Positions 1 to 5,258 of a stretch of 5,258 nucleotides of DNA are shown one piece after another; the first letter of the stretch is position 1, and every line of letters begins with the position of its first letter. Made by a program: the position numbers and the translations under genes. The notes under the pieces were generated by a model that did no database searches, was not told the origin of the DNA, and worked only from the letters and a program-made list of their open reading frames with translations. Origin of the DNA: Elusimicrobia bacterium RIFCSPLOWO2_12_FULL_59_9 (GTDB taxonomy: Bacteria > Elusimicrobiota > Elusimicrobia > O2-12-FULL-59-9); contig MGUX01000076.1 of assembly GCA_001800185.1 (NCBI GenBank), forward strand, positions 81-5,338, written 5' to 3'.

Positions 1-433
1 CGAGCTCGACCGGTTTCTGAAAACACCCGATCTGCCCGTCTGCAGCGGATCCGGCAATTCCGCTGTAGAGCCCCACCTCCAAGCGACGGGAGCGAAGCCC
101 CTCGCACACGGCGCCATGCACGCGCCGGTAAAGCTCCTTGGGCCGGCCGAAACCCGCCCACGAGGTCACGATGGAAAACGTGAGGTCGCGCCCGTGCGCC
201 ACCGCCCCGCCGCCGGAAGAACGGCGCACGATCTGCCCATCCGGGACGCCGGCCGCGCGGGCCAGGGGCAAAACGTCGCCGTAGCTCTGAAAATAACCGA
301 AAGTCATGGCCGGCGACTTCCACCGGTAAAAACGCAAAAAGGCGTCGCCGGAAGGCAGGCCGAGCAGGACCTCGTCTAAGGCCATCTGTTCGGCCGCGCC
401 GAGGGCGGGGGCGGCTTCCACCAAAAAAAGCAT
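1..433 (-). CDS. Probable LipM-type octanoyltransferase, lipoate-protein ligase A family (3' part cut by window edge)
   Basis: The first 144 residues are visible; the gene continues past the left edge. Family members move octanoyl or lipoyl groups onto a lysine of lipoyl-domain proteins such as GcvH, in the cytoplasm. Visible hallmarks, in order: MALDEVLL (residues 17-24), the strand FLRFYRWKSPAMTFGYFQ (32-49), the substrate-loop motif VRRSSGGGAVAH (69-80) followed by DLTFS (83-87), and GCFQKPVEL (136-144). Cys137 sits where, as I recall the family, LipM octanoyltransferases carry their acyl-accepting cysteine, so I favour octanoyltransferase over ATP-dependent ligase. The conserved lysine expected just downstream lies outside the window, so this is not settled. 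The ATG at 431-433 is the only usual start codon after the in-frame stop at 488-490. A GAGG (445-448) lies 11 bases upstream. The setting next to lipA and gcvH supports a role in lipoylation. Confidence 0.85.
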   Translation of the reverse strand, partial: MLFLVEAAPALGAAEQMALDEVLLGLPSGDAFLRFYRWKSPAMTFGYFQSYGDVLPLARAAGVPDGQIVRRSSGGGAVAHGRDLTFSIVTSWAGFGRPKELYRRVHGAVCEGLRSRRLEVGLYSGIAGSAADGQIGCFQKPVEL

Positions 434-534
434 TAGCCCGAAAACCTCAGTTGCAGCCTCTTTCTCATCTGAAAGTACCGCACAAAATTATGCAACTGCG
501 GTTGCGCCCTACGCAGAGCTTCGGGCACTAGCCG

Positions 535-551
535 GGAGGCCAGTGGCCTCC
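535..551. repeat. Perfect hairpin, 7-bp stem, 3-base loop
   Basis: GGAGGCC (535-541) is followed by AGT and its exact reverse complement GGCCTCC (545-551). It marks the edge of the palindrome-rich block nearest the LipM-like gene. No T-run follows on either strand, so it is not a classic intrinsic terminator. Confidence 0.7.
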
Positions 552-560
552 AGCGTGCTT

Positions 561-585
561 GCGCCTGCGGCGCCGGAGCAGGCGC
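561..585. repeat. Inverted repeat, 8-bp arms, 9-base loop
   Basis: GCGCCTGC (561-568) and GCAGGCGC (578-585) are exact reverse complements around a 9-base loop that itself contains the palindrome GGCGCC. The right arm overlaps the first copy of the direct repeat that begins at 582, so alternative foldings compete. Confidence 0.6.
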
Positions 586-631
586 CTCTGGCACGCCAAG
601 TGCGCCGAGCTCTCCGAGGCGCCGGACAACC

Positions 632-654
632 CCGTCGCTGTTTTACAGCGACGG
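632..654. repeat. Perfect hairpin, 10-bp stem, 3-base loop
   Basis: CCGTCGCTGT (632-641), a TTT loop and ACAGCGACGG (645-654) form the strongest perfect inverted repeat in the window. It sits centrally between the two direct-repeat copies. On the minus (transcribed) strand it is followed by GGTTGTCC and on the plus strand by CCGGAG, so neither side has the U-tract of an intrinsic terminator. As RNA it would be very stable and could protect or separate transcripts; that role is inferred. Confidence 0.8.
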
Positions 655-669
655 CCGGAGAATGCGCCT

Positions 670-681
670 CTGGCGCGCCAG
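670..681. repeat. 12-bp perfect palindrome
   Basis: CTGGCGCGCCAG is self-complementary. It lies inside the second copy of the direct repeat; the first copy carries an A/G change that breaks this palindrome. GCGCC (664-668) and GGCGC (681-685) can extend it as a bulged stem. Confidence 0.6.
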
Positions 682-712
682 GCGCCGCGAGCGCTGCGAA
701 CGGCCCTGCGGG

Positions 713-735
713 CGAATTCCCAACTGGGGAATTCG
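713..735. repeat. Hairpin just downstream of gcvPB, 9-bp stem, 5-base loop
   Basis: CGAATTCCC (713-721) and GGGAATTCG (727-735) are exact reverse complements around AACTG. The hairpin begins 3 bases after the gcvPB stop codon on the minus strand. The position suits a terminator or a 3'-end-protecting structure, but the stem is AT-containing in the middle and is followed on the minus strand by GCCCGCAGGG with no U-run. I therefore label it an inverted repeat, not a terminator. Confidence 0.7.
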
Positions 736-737
736 GG

Positions 738-2204
738 TTAGGAGCTTGAGACCCTGCCGGGCCAACTCAGGTCCGGATTGCGCGCCGCGCCCACCTCATC
801 GAGTCTTTTGACCGGCAAGCTCTGGGGAGCGGCTTTGACCCGCTCCGGCGTCTTGCGGGCCTCCTCGGCGATGGCCAGCATCGCCCGCGCGAATTCATCG
901 AGGGTCTGTTTGGACTCCGTCTCCGTCGGCTCCAGCATCATCGCCTCCGGGACGATCAAGGGAAAATACACCGTGGGAGCGTAAAAGCCGTATTCCAAGA
1001 GCCGCTTGGCGACGTCCATAGTGCGCACGCCGTTCATGCGTTTGGGATCGGTCTGCAGGATGCACTCGTGCATGCACGGCTCATCCACGAAAGCTTCAAA
1101 GGCGGGCTTGAGCAGAGCCTTGAGATAGTTGGCATGCAGGATGGCGGATTCGGAAATCTGACGGAATTCCTTGGCCGAATGGCGGCGCAGGTAGCAATAC
1201 GCCCGGACGAGCACGCCCACGTTGCCGAAAAACGCCCGCACCCGGCCGACGGAGAGCGGAAAATCGCCGCGCAGGCGGTAGAGGCCGGCTTCCTCGACAA
1301 CGCGCGGCACCGGAAGAAAATCCTCCAAATGCTTTTTCACCCCGAGCGGGCCCGCTCCGGGCCCTCCTCCGCCATGGGGAGTGGAGAAAGTCTTGTGCAG
1401 GTTTAAATGCGCCATGTCGACGCCCAAATCTCCGGGTTTGACCAGCCCCGCCAGCGCGTTGAAATTGGCCCCGTCCATATAGAGCAGCGCCCCCGCGCGG
1501 TGGGCGGCCTCGGCGATCTCCAGAATGTCGTCTTCAAACAACCCCAAGGTGTTGGGAACAGTCAGCATGACCAAGGCCGTCTTGGGACTCAGGCGGCTTT
1601 TGAAATCGGCCAGATCCAAGCGGCCTCTTGCGTTGGAGCGCACGCTGATTGGCGTGAGCGCCCCCAAGCTGGCCGAGGCGGGATTGGTGCCGTGCGCCGA
1701 ATCCGGAATCAAAATCTCGGTGCGGTTTTCGCCCCGCTTCTGGTGGTAGGCGCGCGCGACAAGCACGCCGACAAACTCGCCCTGCGCTCCGGCCGAAGGC
1801 TGAAGGGTGAAGGCGTCCATGCCGCACAACTCGCACAGAGCCCTCTCCAGGCGGAACAGCGCCTCCAATATCCCTTGCGCGGTTTCATCCGGCTGAAGCG
1901 GATGCAGCTTCGAGAAGCGCGGCCCCAAAGCGATTTGATCGTTTATCTTCGGGTTGTATTTCATCGTGCAGGAGCCCAACGGGTAAAAGTGGGTGTCGAT
2001 GCTGAAATTGAGCTGCGACAAGCGCGTGTAATGGCGGACCACGTCCAACTCGGAGGCCTCGGGCAGCGCGGCCGACGCCGCCCGCCGGTGCTCCGCGGGA
2101 AGGCCGTCTTTGGAGGAGGGCAGGCCCTCGGTCGCCGGGAACCGAATGGCCCGCCGTTGCGGCACGGATTTTTCAAAAATGGTCGCTTCGCCTTGGTTGA
2201 TCAT
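738..2204 (-). CDS. gcvPB: Glycine dehydrogenase (decarboxylating) subunit 2, GcvPB
   Basis: This is the PLP-carrying half of the two-subunit P-protein. With GcvPA it decarboxylates glycine and transfers the aminomethyl group to the lipoyl arm of GcvH. The protein has 488 residues, the usual family length. Key motifs: YPLGSCTMKYNPKIND (74-89), PDSAHGTNPASAS (167-179), MDGAN (243-247), HLNLHKTFSTPHGGGGPG (266-283) with the expected PLP Schiff-base lysine at Lys271, PTVYFPLIVPEAMM (410-423) and EPTETES (425-431). The ATG at 2202-2204 gives the family-typical N-terminus MINQGEATIFEKSVPQRRA. An upstream in-frame ATG at 2408 would add 68 residues read from inside gcvPA and is rejected. The gene starts 11 bases after the gcvPA stop, behind a purine-rich but weak ribosome binding site, so coupling to gcvPA is likely. 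No frameshift or missing catalytic residue was seen. Confidence 0.97.
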   Translation of the reverse strand: MINQGEATIFEKSVPQRRAIRFPATEGLPSSKDGLPAEHRRAASAALPEASELDVVRHYTRLSQLNFSIDTHFYPLGSCTMKYNPKINDQIALGPRFSKLHPLQPDETAQGILEALFRLERALCELCGMDAFTLQPSAGAQGEFVGVLVARAYHQKRGENRTEILIPDSAHGTNPASASLGALTPISVRSNARGRLDLADFKSRLSPKTALVMLTVPNTLGLFEDDILEIAEAAHRAGALLYMDGANFNALAGLVKPGDLGVDMAHLNLHKTFSTPHGGGGPGAGPLGVKKHLEDFLPVPRVVEEAGLYRLRGDFPLSVGRVRAFFGNVGVLVRAYCYLRRHSAKEFRQISESAILHANYLKALLKPAFEAFVDEPCMHECILQTDPKRMNGVRTMDVAKRLLEYGFYAPTVYFPLIVPEAMMLEPTETESKQTLDEFARAMLAIAEEARKTPERVKAAPQSLPVKRLDEVGAARNPDLSWPGRVSSS

Positions 2205-2215
2205 TTTTCTCTTTT

Positions 2216-3589
2216 CTACCTGGCCGCGGCGACGGGCAATTTCCGCGCCGCCTCCGCCAGGCGGCGCAAATCGGCCCGCGTCTTCGTCTCGGTGGCGCAC
2301 ACCAGGAGACAGTCCTTGAGCCACGGATAATCCGCTCCCAACGGGTAGCCGGCTAAAATATCGTCCTTGAGAAGGAATTTTTGCGCCTGGGAGGCGTCCT
2401 GCGGGCATTGCAGCACGAACTCGTTGTAGAAAGAAGCGCCGCCGAATTTGAGCCGGAAGCCGGGGATGTCCGCCAGGGCGGAGGCGAGCTCATGGCTGAG
2501 GCCATAACACAGCTCGGCCGCTTCCCGCAGTCCTTCGGGTCCCAAGAGCGCCATATGGATGGTCGCGGCCGTGGCGCACAAAGCTTGATTGGTGCAGACG
2601 TTGGAGGATGATTTTTCCCGGCGGATGTGCTGCTCGCGCGCCTGCAAGGTCAGCACGTAGCCGCGCCTGCCGTCCCGGTCGGCCGTCAATCCGCAGAAGC
2701 GGCCCGGCATTTTCCTTAAAAGCGATCGCTTGGCCGCCACCAGGCCCAGCGAGGGGCCGCCGAAAGAGGGCGGGATGCCAAGTCCAATGCCTTCGGCCAC
2801 GGCGAGGTCGGCCCCGTAGCTTCCCGGCGGCTCCAAAATCCCCATGCCGACCGGATCCACGCAGGCGATGAAAAGCGCCCCGCGCGCGTGAGCCGCCCGG
2901 CAGAGTTCGCCCGCCGGCTCCAATAGGCCGAAAAAATTCGGGCAGGAGGCCGCCACCGCGGCGGTCGAATCGTCCACGTAGCCGGCCAGAACCGAGGGGG
3001 CCAGCGTCCCGTCCGGGCAGGGCAGGCACTCCAAGCGCACGTCCGCGCGCTGATGGAAATAGGTCTTGAGCGTCGCGCGGTAATGCGGATGGAGGGTCTC
3101 CGGAAAAATGACTTTTTTGACCGCCCCTCTCCGACCCGGATTGCGGCCGTCAAAATCGAGCAACGCCACGTTCACCGCTTCGGCCAGGGCGCTCGCGCCG
3201 TCATAGTGCGAGGCGTTGGCGACTTCCATCTCCAAAAGCCGGCACACCATGCTCTGAAATTCGTAAATGAGCTGCAAAGTTCCCTGGCTCGCCTCCGCTT
3301 GATAGGGGGTGTAGGCGGTGGCGAACTCCCCACGCAGCGCCACTGCCCAAACCGCGGCGGGAATGTAATGCTCCTGGGCGCCGCCGCCCAAAAATGACAG
3401 CGGCAGCCGGTTTTGGGCGCCGAGCGCCTCCATGTGCCTGGCCAACTCCATTTCGGTCAGGGCCTTGGGAAGCCGGTAGGCGGGATTCCTCGCCTTCTCC
3501 GGAATCGAGCCGACGAGCTCGTCAAAGGAGCCGACGCCGATTTTCCTGAGCATTTCCTGCCTTTCTTTTTCGGTGGTGGGGACGAACAT
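2216..3589 (-). CDS. gcvPA: Glycine dehydrogenase (decarboxylating) subunit 1, GcvPA
   Basis: This is the non-PLP-bound half of the two-subunit P-protein, which pairs with GcvPB to form the active decarboxylase. It has 457 residues, normal for the subfamily. Recognisable blocks: FLGGGAQEHYIP (67-78), EFATAYTPYQAEASQGTLQ (88-106), NASHYDGASALAEAV (125-139), CPNFFGLLE (216-224), SYGADLAVAEG (257-267), FGGPSLGLVAAK (276-287) and MPGRFCGLTADRDGRRGY (294-311), followed at once by VLTLQAREQHIRREK (312-326) and SSNVCTNQAL (328-337). The start gives PTTEKERQEMLRKIG, matching family N-termini. It lies 2 bases after the gcvH stop with no Shine-Dalgarno motif, so translation probably relies on ribosomes finishing gcvH. 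Met13 has a purine-rich AAAGG about 6 bases upstream, but starting there would delete conserved residues. The split from gcvPB is natural: both proteins have complete termini and the frames are separated by an intergenic gap. Confidence 0.97.
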   Translation of the reverse strand: MFVPTTEKERQEMLRKIGVGSFDELVGSIPEKARNPAYRLPKALTEMELARHMEALGAQNRLPLSFLGGGAQEHYIPAAVWAVALRGEFATAYTPYQAEASQGTLQLIYEFQSMVCRLLEMEVANASHYDGASALAEAVNVALLDFDGRNPGRRGAVKKVIFPETLHPHYRATLKTYFHQRADVRLECLPCPDGTLAPSVLAGYVDDSTAAVAASCPNFFGLLEPAGELCRAAHARGALFIACVDPVGMGILEPPGSYGADLAVAEGIGLGIPPSFGGPSLGLVAAKRSLLRKMPGRFCGLTADRDGRRGYVLTLQAREQHIRREKSSSNVCTNQALCATAATIHMALLGPEGLREAAELCYGLSHELASALADIPGFRLKFGGASFYNEFVLQCPQDASQAQKFLLKDDILAGYPLGADYPWLKDCLLVCATETKTRADLRRLAEAARKLPVAAAR

Positions 3590-3591
3590 TG

Positions 3592-3978
3592 TTATTTGCC
3601 GGTTTTGATGAATTCCCGGTATTGCTCAAAAGACATCAGGTTTTCCTTCTCGCCCGGTTTCGCCAGCCTGACTTTGAAAAACCAGCCCTGGCCGTGGGGG
3701 GCCTGATTGACCCACTCCGGGTGGCTCGCGAGCTCGGCGTTGACCTCGGATATCTCGCCGGAAAACGGGGAGTAGACGTCGAAAGCGGCCTTGACCGACT
3801 CGACCACGGCGCAGGGCTTGCCTTGTTCGACGACCCGCCCCACCTGGGGCAGCTCCACGTAAACCACATCGGTGATCTCATGCTGGGCGTGGTCGGAGAT
3901 TCCGGCCGTGGCCGATTCGCCGTCCACATGCGCCCACTCGTGCGACTTGGCGTAAAGGCAAATTTCAGGATTGAACAT
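3592..3978 (-). CDS. gcvH: Glycine cleavage system H protein, lipoyl carrier
   Basis: This small cytoplasmic carrier shuttles the aminomethyl intermediate between the P and T proteins on a swinging lipoyl arm. At 128 residues it has the standard length and fold markers: SHEWAHVDG (12-20), ITDVVYVELPQVG (35-47), and the lipoylation segment VVESVKAAFDVYSP (58-71) with the modified lysine at Lys63. NAELASHPEWVNQAP and GQGWFFKV follow. It is the expected substrate of the LipM-like enzyme and LipA encoded on either side of the glycine cleavage genes. The ATG at 3976-3978 lies inside the end of gcvT (14-base overlap) behind a strong ribosome binding site, which may allow this abundant carrier to be made in excess of GcvT. 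The H protein in some organisms also serves as the entry point for lipoylating 2-oxoacid dehydrogenases; whether that holds here cannot be told. Confidence 0.98.
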   Translation of the reverse strand: MFNPEICLYAKSHEWAHVDGESATAGISDHAQHEITDVVYVELPQVGRVVEQGKPCAVVESVKAAFDVYSPFSGEISEVNAELASHPEWVNQAPHGQGWFFKVRLAKPGEKENLMSFEQYREFIKTGK

Positions 3979-5083
3979 AAAGGCTCCTTTCCCCCTTGGC
4001 GGCGGTCTTGTAAAAAGGAAGAGGGACGACGCGGGCCGGCGCCTTGCGGCCGTGGATCAAAACCGAAACGTCCTTGAAGGCCGGGGCTTCGCCGGGGCGA
4101 TCGACGTAGCCGACGCCGATGCCCTTTTTGAGCGTGGGAGAGAAGGTGGCGCTGGCGAGCTCGCCCAGCCGGCGCGAACCCTGGAAGAACGGATAAGACG
4201 GCCGGGGCACGCCCCGGTCCAAAAGTTCCAGACCGATCAACCCTCTTTTCAAGCCCTCCGATTTTTGCCGGAGCAACGCTTCCCGGCCGATAAAATCCCC
4301 CTTGTTCCATTTGACGACCCAGCCATAGCCCGCCTCCAGGGGAGTGTGCTCATCATCGACGTCCTGACCGTAAAGCAGGTAGCCGGCCTCCAGGCGCAAA
4401 GTGTCCCTGGCGCCCAAGCCGCAGGGCACAAGCCCTTCCTTTTTTCCATGCTCCACTAAATTCCGGTACAGAGCCGGCATGCTCTCGTTGGGGGCGATGA
4501 ATTCAAAGCCGTCCTCGCCGGTGTAGCCCGTGCGGCTGACGAAAACCTCCCGCCCCTCCGCCTGCTGAGTCTTGATGCCGAAGCGCGGCAGAGCCGCGGC
4601 CTCGGGAAAAAGCCGGCGCACGACGGCCTCCGAGCGGGGGCCCTGGAGCGCGACCATCGCATAGCGCTCGCTGGCCGGCTCCACCGCGGCCTTGAACCCG
4701 GAGGCATGGCGCTTAAACCACGCCACGTCCTTTTCGGTCGTCGCCGCGTTGACCACGACCAGATAGCTGCGCGACTCCAGGCAGGAAACGATCACGTCGT
4801 CGACTACGCCCCCGTTTTCGTTGAGCAGATGCGAGTAGACGGCCTTGCCGGGGCCGATCTTGGAGACGTCGTTGGAGTTGATTTTCTGCAAGAAACCCAG
4901 CGCCTCCTGCCCGCTGACGAACACCTGGCCCATATGCGAAACGTCGAAAACGCCGCAGGCTCCGCGCACCGCGCCGTGCTCCTCCAAAATGCCCGAAAAT
5001 TGGACGGGGAGCTCCCAGCCGTGGAAATCAACCAGGCGGCCGCCCATCTTCACATGCTCCTCATAAAGAACCGTGCGCTTCAT
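3965..5083 (-). CDS. gcvT: Aminomethyltransferase, glycine cleavage system T protein
   Basis: GcvT takes the aminomethyl group from GcvH, releases ammonia and forms 5,10-methylenetetrahydrofolate. The protein has 372 residues, a usual family length. Visible motifs: LYEEHVKMGGRLVDFHGWELP (6-26, tail of the N-terminal signature), GVFDVSHMGQ (44-53), GGVVDDVIV (91-99) with the conserved catalytic aspartate at Asp96, SRTGYTGEDGFE (183-194), and CGLGARDTLRLEAGYLLYGQD (221-241) containing the folate-site Arg227. The C-terminal barrel domain includes KKGIGVGYV (319-327). The ATG at 5081-5083 overlaps the lipA stop as ATGA, and a GGAG (5095-5098) lies 11 bases upstream, so coupling with lipA is likely. 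The 3' end overlaps gcvH by 14 bases. The HMGQ and GARDTLRLE signatures fit a true GcvT better than folate-binding relatives such as YgfZ or dimethylglycine dehydrogenase domains. Confidence 0.97.
   Translation of the reverse strand: MKRTVLYEEHVKMGGRLVDFHGWELPVQFSGILEEHGAVRGACGVFDVSHMGQVFVSGQEALGFLQKINSNDVSKIGPGKAVYSHLLNENGGVVDDVIVSCLESRSYLVVVNAATTEKDVAWFKRHASGFKAAVEPASERYAMVALQGPRSEAVVRRLFPEAAALPRFGIKTQQAEGREVFVSRTGYTGEDGFEFIAPNESMPALYRNLVEHGKKEGLVPCGLGARDTLRLEAGYLLYGQDVDDEHTPLEAGYGWVVKWNKGDFIGREALLRQKSEGLKRGLIGLELLDRGVPRPSYPFFQGSRRLGELASATFSPTLKKGIGVGYVDRPGEAPAFKDVSVLIHGRKAPARVVPLPFYKTAAKGERSLYVQS
3984..3990 (-). promoter_or_regulatory. Strong Shine-Dalgarno site for gcvH inside gcvT
   Basis: On the minus strand AAAGGAG ends 5 bases before the gcvH ATG (3976-3978). 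It lies within the last codons of gcvT, which stops at 3965. It is the clearest ribosome binding site in the window; the other start codons have weaker, more distant or no such motif. Confidence 0.75.
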
Positions 5084-5258
5084 CGTTTGATTTTCTCCAT
5101 CATCGCTCCGGCATCGTAGGAGGACCTGACGAGCGGACCGCTGAAAACCTCGGAAAAACCCATGCCGAGAGCGGCCTCCTTGATCTCCGAAAAATCTTTT
5201 ATAGTATAAAAACGGCGGATGGGCAAGTGTCCGGAGGAAGGCGCCAGGTATTGGCCGA
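5080..5258 (-). CDS. lipA: Lipoyl synthase, C-terminal 58 residues (5' part cut by window edge)
   Basis: LipA is a radical-SAM enzyme that inserts two sulfur atoms into protein-bound octanoate to make lipoate. Only the C-terminus is visible, beginning GQYLAPSSGHLPIRRFY, which matches the family's GQYL-x-PS-x-x-H-L-P block. It ends with MGFSEVFSGPLVRSSYDAG. The RSSY motif (codons at 5116-5127) is the conserved C-terminal signature; its serine is known in the family to ligate the auxiliary iron-sulfur cluster that is consumed as sulfur donor. The radical-SAM cysteine motif lies outside the window. The TGA stop (5080-5082) overlaps the gcvT ATG as ATGA. A lipA gene coupled to gcvT suggests that lipoate synthesis is co-produced with the GcvH substrate. 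Confidence 0.95.
   Translation of the reverse strand, partial: GQYLAPSSGHLPIRRFYTIKDFSEIKEAALGMGFSEVFSGPLVRSSYDAGAMMEKIKR

Larger units (their letters stand above)
582..699. repeat. Imperfect direct repeat, two ~36-base copies (582-617 and 664-699)
   Basis: The first 17 bases, GCGCCTCTGGCRCGCCA, match at 582-598 and 664-680 with one A/G difference. By hand alignment the similarity continues to 29 of 36 bases over 582-617 and 664-699. The copies are 82 bases apart, which is not a multiple of three, so the same peptide-like string (APLARQ) appears in two different plus-strand frames. This argues for a DNA or RNA repeat and against a coding repeat. The perfect hairpin at 632-654 lies between the copies. 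Confidence 0.65.
434..737. other. Non-coding gap rich in inverted repeats
   Basis: About 300 bases separate the gcvPB stop from the LipM-like start, in a cluster whose other junctions are overlaps or gaps of 2 and 11 bases. No convincing gene is present. The plus-strand frames that stay open here have low-complexity Ala/Arg/Gly/Pro products and no family resemblance. The part from 535 to 735 is very GC-rich and holds at least six inverted repeats, described separately, plus minor ones at 492-505 (5-bp arms) and 703-713 (4-bp arms). The part from 434 to about 534 is less GC-rich and presumably holds the leader of the LipM-like gene. No clear promoter or T-tract terminator was found. No tRNA or riboswitch was recognised. 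Confidence 0.8.

Noticed and set aside
487..492. CATAAT on the minus strand as a -10 box for the LipM-like gene
   Set aside because: The hexamer is close to TATAAT, but the best -35 at 17-base spacing (TGCGTA) is poor, so a promoter cannot be claimed from sequence alone.
632..735. Intrinsic terminator(s) after gcvPB
   Set aside because: The stems at 632-654 and 713-735 are good but neither is followed by a T-tract on either strand.
535..735. CRISPR array or integron attC site
   Set aside because: There are only two degenerate direct-repeat copies with no regular spacers, and I could not identify paired core sites or an adjacent integrase gene.
543..749. Small plus-strand proteins in the palindrome-rich gap (also 559-741)
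   Set aside because: Two frames are open at once, the products are Ala/Arg/Gly-rich without domains, the direct repeat changes frame between copies, and the frames run into the gcvPB end with no convincing ribosome binding site.
2205..2215. Possible frameshift splitting a single long gcvP
   Set aside because: GcvPA has a complete C-terminus with its own stop and GcvPB has its own conserved N-terminus. Both lengths match the known two-subunit P-protein.
1407..2330. 307-codon plus-strand open frame opposite gcvPB
   Set aside because: It is antisense to a fully recognisable gcvPB and the gcvPA end, has no family motifs, and is expected in GC-rich DNA where stop codons are rare.
2205..2408. 68-residue N-terminal extension of gcvPB
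   Set aside because: It reads the 3' end of gcvPA in another frame and gives a low-complexity sequence. The ATG at 2202-2204 yields the N-terminus typical of the family.

Overview
The window is a GC-rich stretch from a bacterium (roughly 60% G+C by eye). All recognisable genes lie on the minus strand. In transcription order, from the right edge to the left, they are: the 3' end of lipA (lipoyl synthase), gcvT, gcvH, gcvPA, gcvPB, a 297-base non-coding gap, and the 5' part of a gene of the lipoate-protein ligase A / LipM octanoyltransferase family that runs off the left edge. GcvP is the two-subunit form (gcvPA plus gcvPB), as in Thermus, Thermotoga, Firmicutes, archaea and many uncultured phyla, not the single long chain of E. 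coli and mitochondria. This argues against a typical gammaproteobacterium. I cannot place the organism more precisely from the sequence.

Region by region: 5080-5258 is the lipA C-terminus. 3965-5083 is gcvT, joined to lipA by an ATGA overlap. 3592-3978 is gcvH, overlapping gcvT by 14 bases with a strong ribosome binding site inside gcvT. 2216-3589 is gcvPA, starting 2 bases after gcvH stops. 738-2204 is gcvPB, 11 bases after gcvPA. 434-737 is a non-coding block packed with perfect inverted repeats and one imperfect direct repeat. 1-433 is the LipM-like gene. The tight packing from lipA to gcvPB indicates a translationally coupled operon; the gap before the LipM-like gene breaks that pattern.

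The genes form one biochemical unit. The LipM-like enzyme would attach octanoate to Lys63 of GcvH, and LipA would insert two sulfurs to make lipoate. GcvPA/GcvPB decarboxylates glycine and loads aminomethyl onto the lipoyl arm. GcvT then releases ammonia and passes the one-carbon unit to tetrahydrofolate. The fourth component, dihydrolipoamide dehydrogenase (L-protein), is not in the window.

I found no undescribed system. The conserved genes are ordinary, complete and apparently functional. The least explained part is the palindrome-rich gap at about 535-735, which looks like a compact non-coding repeat element and is the best target for a genome-wide repeat search.
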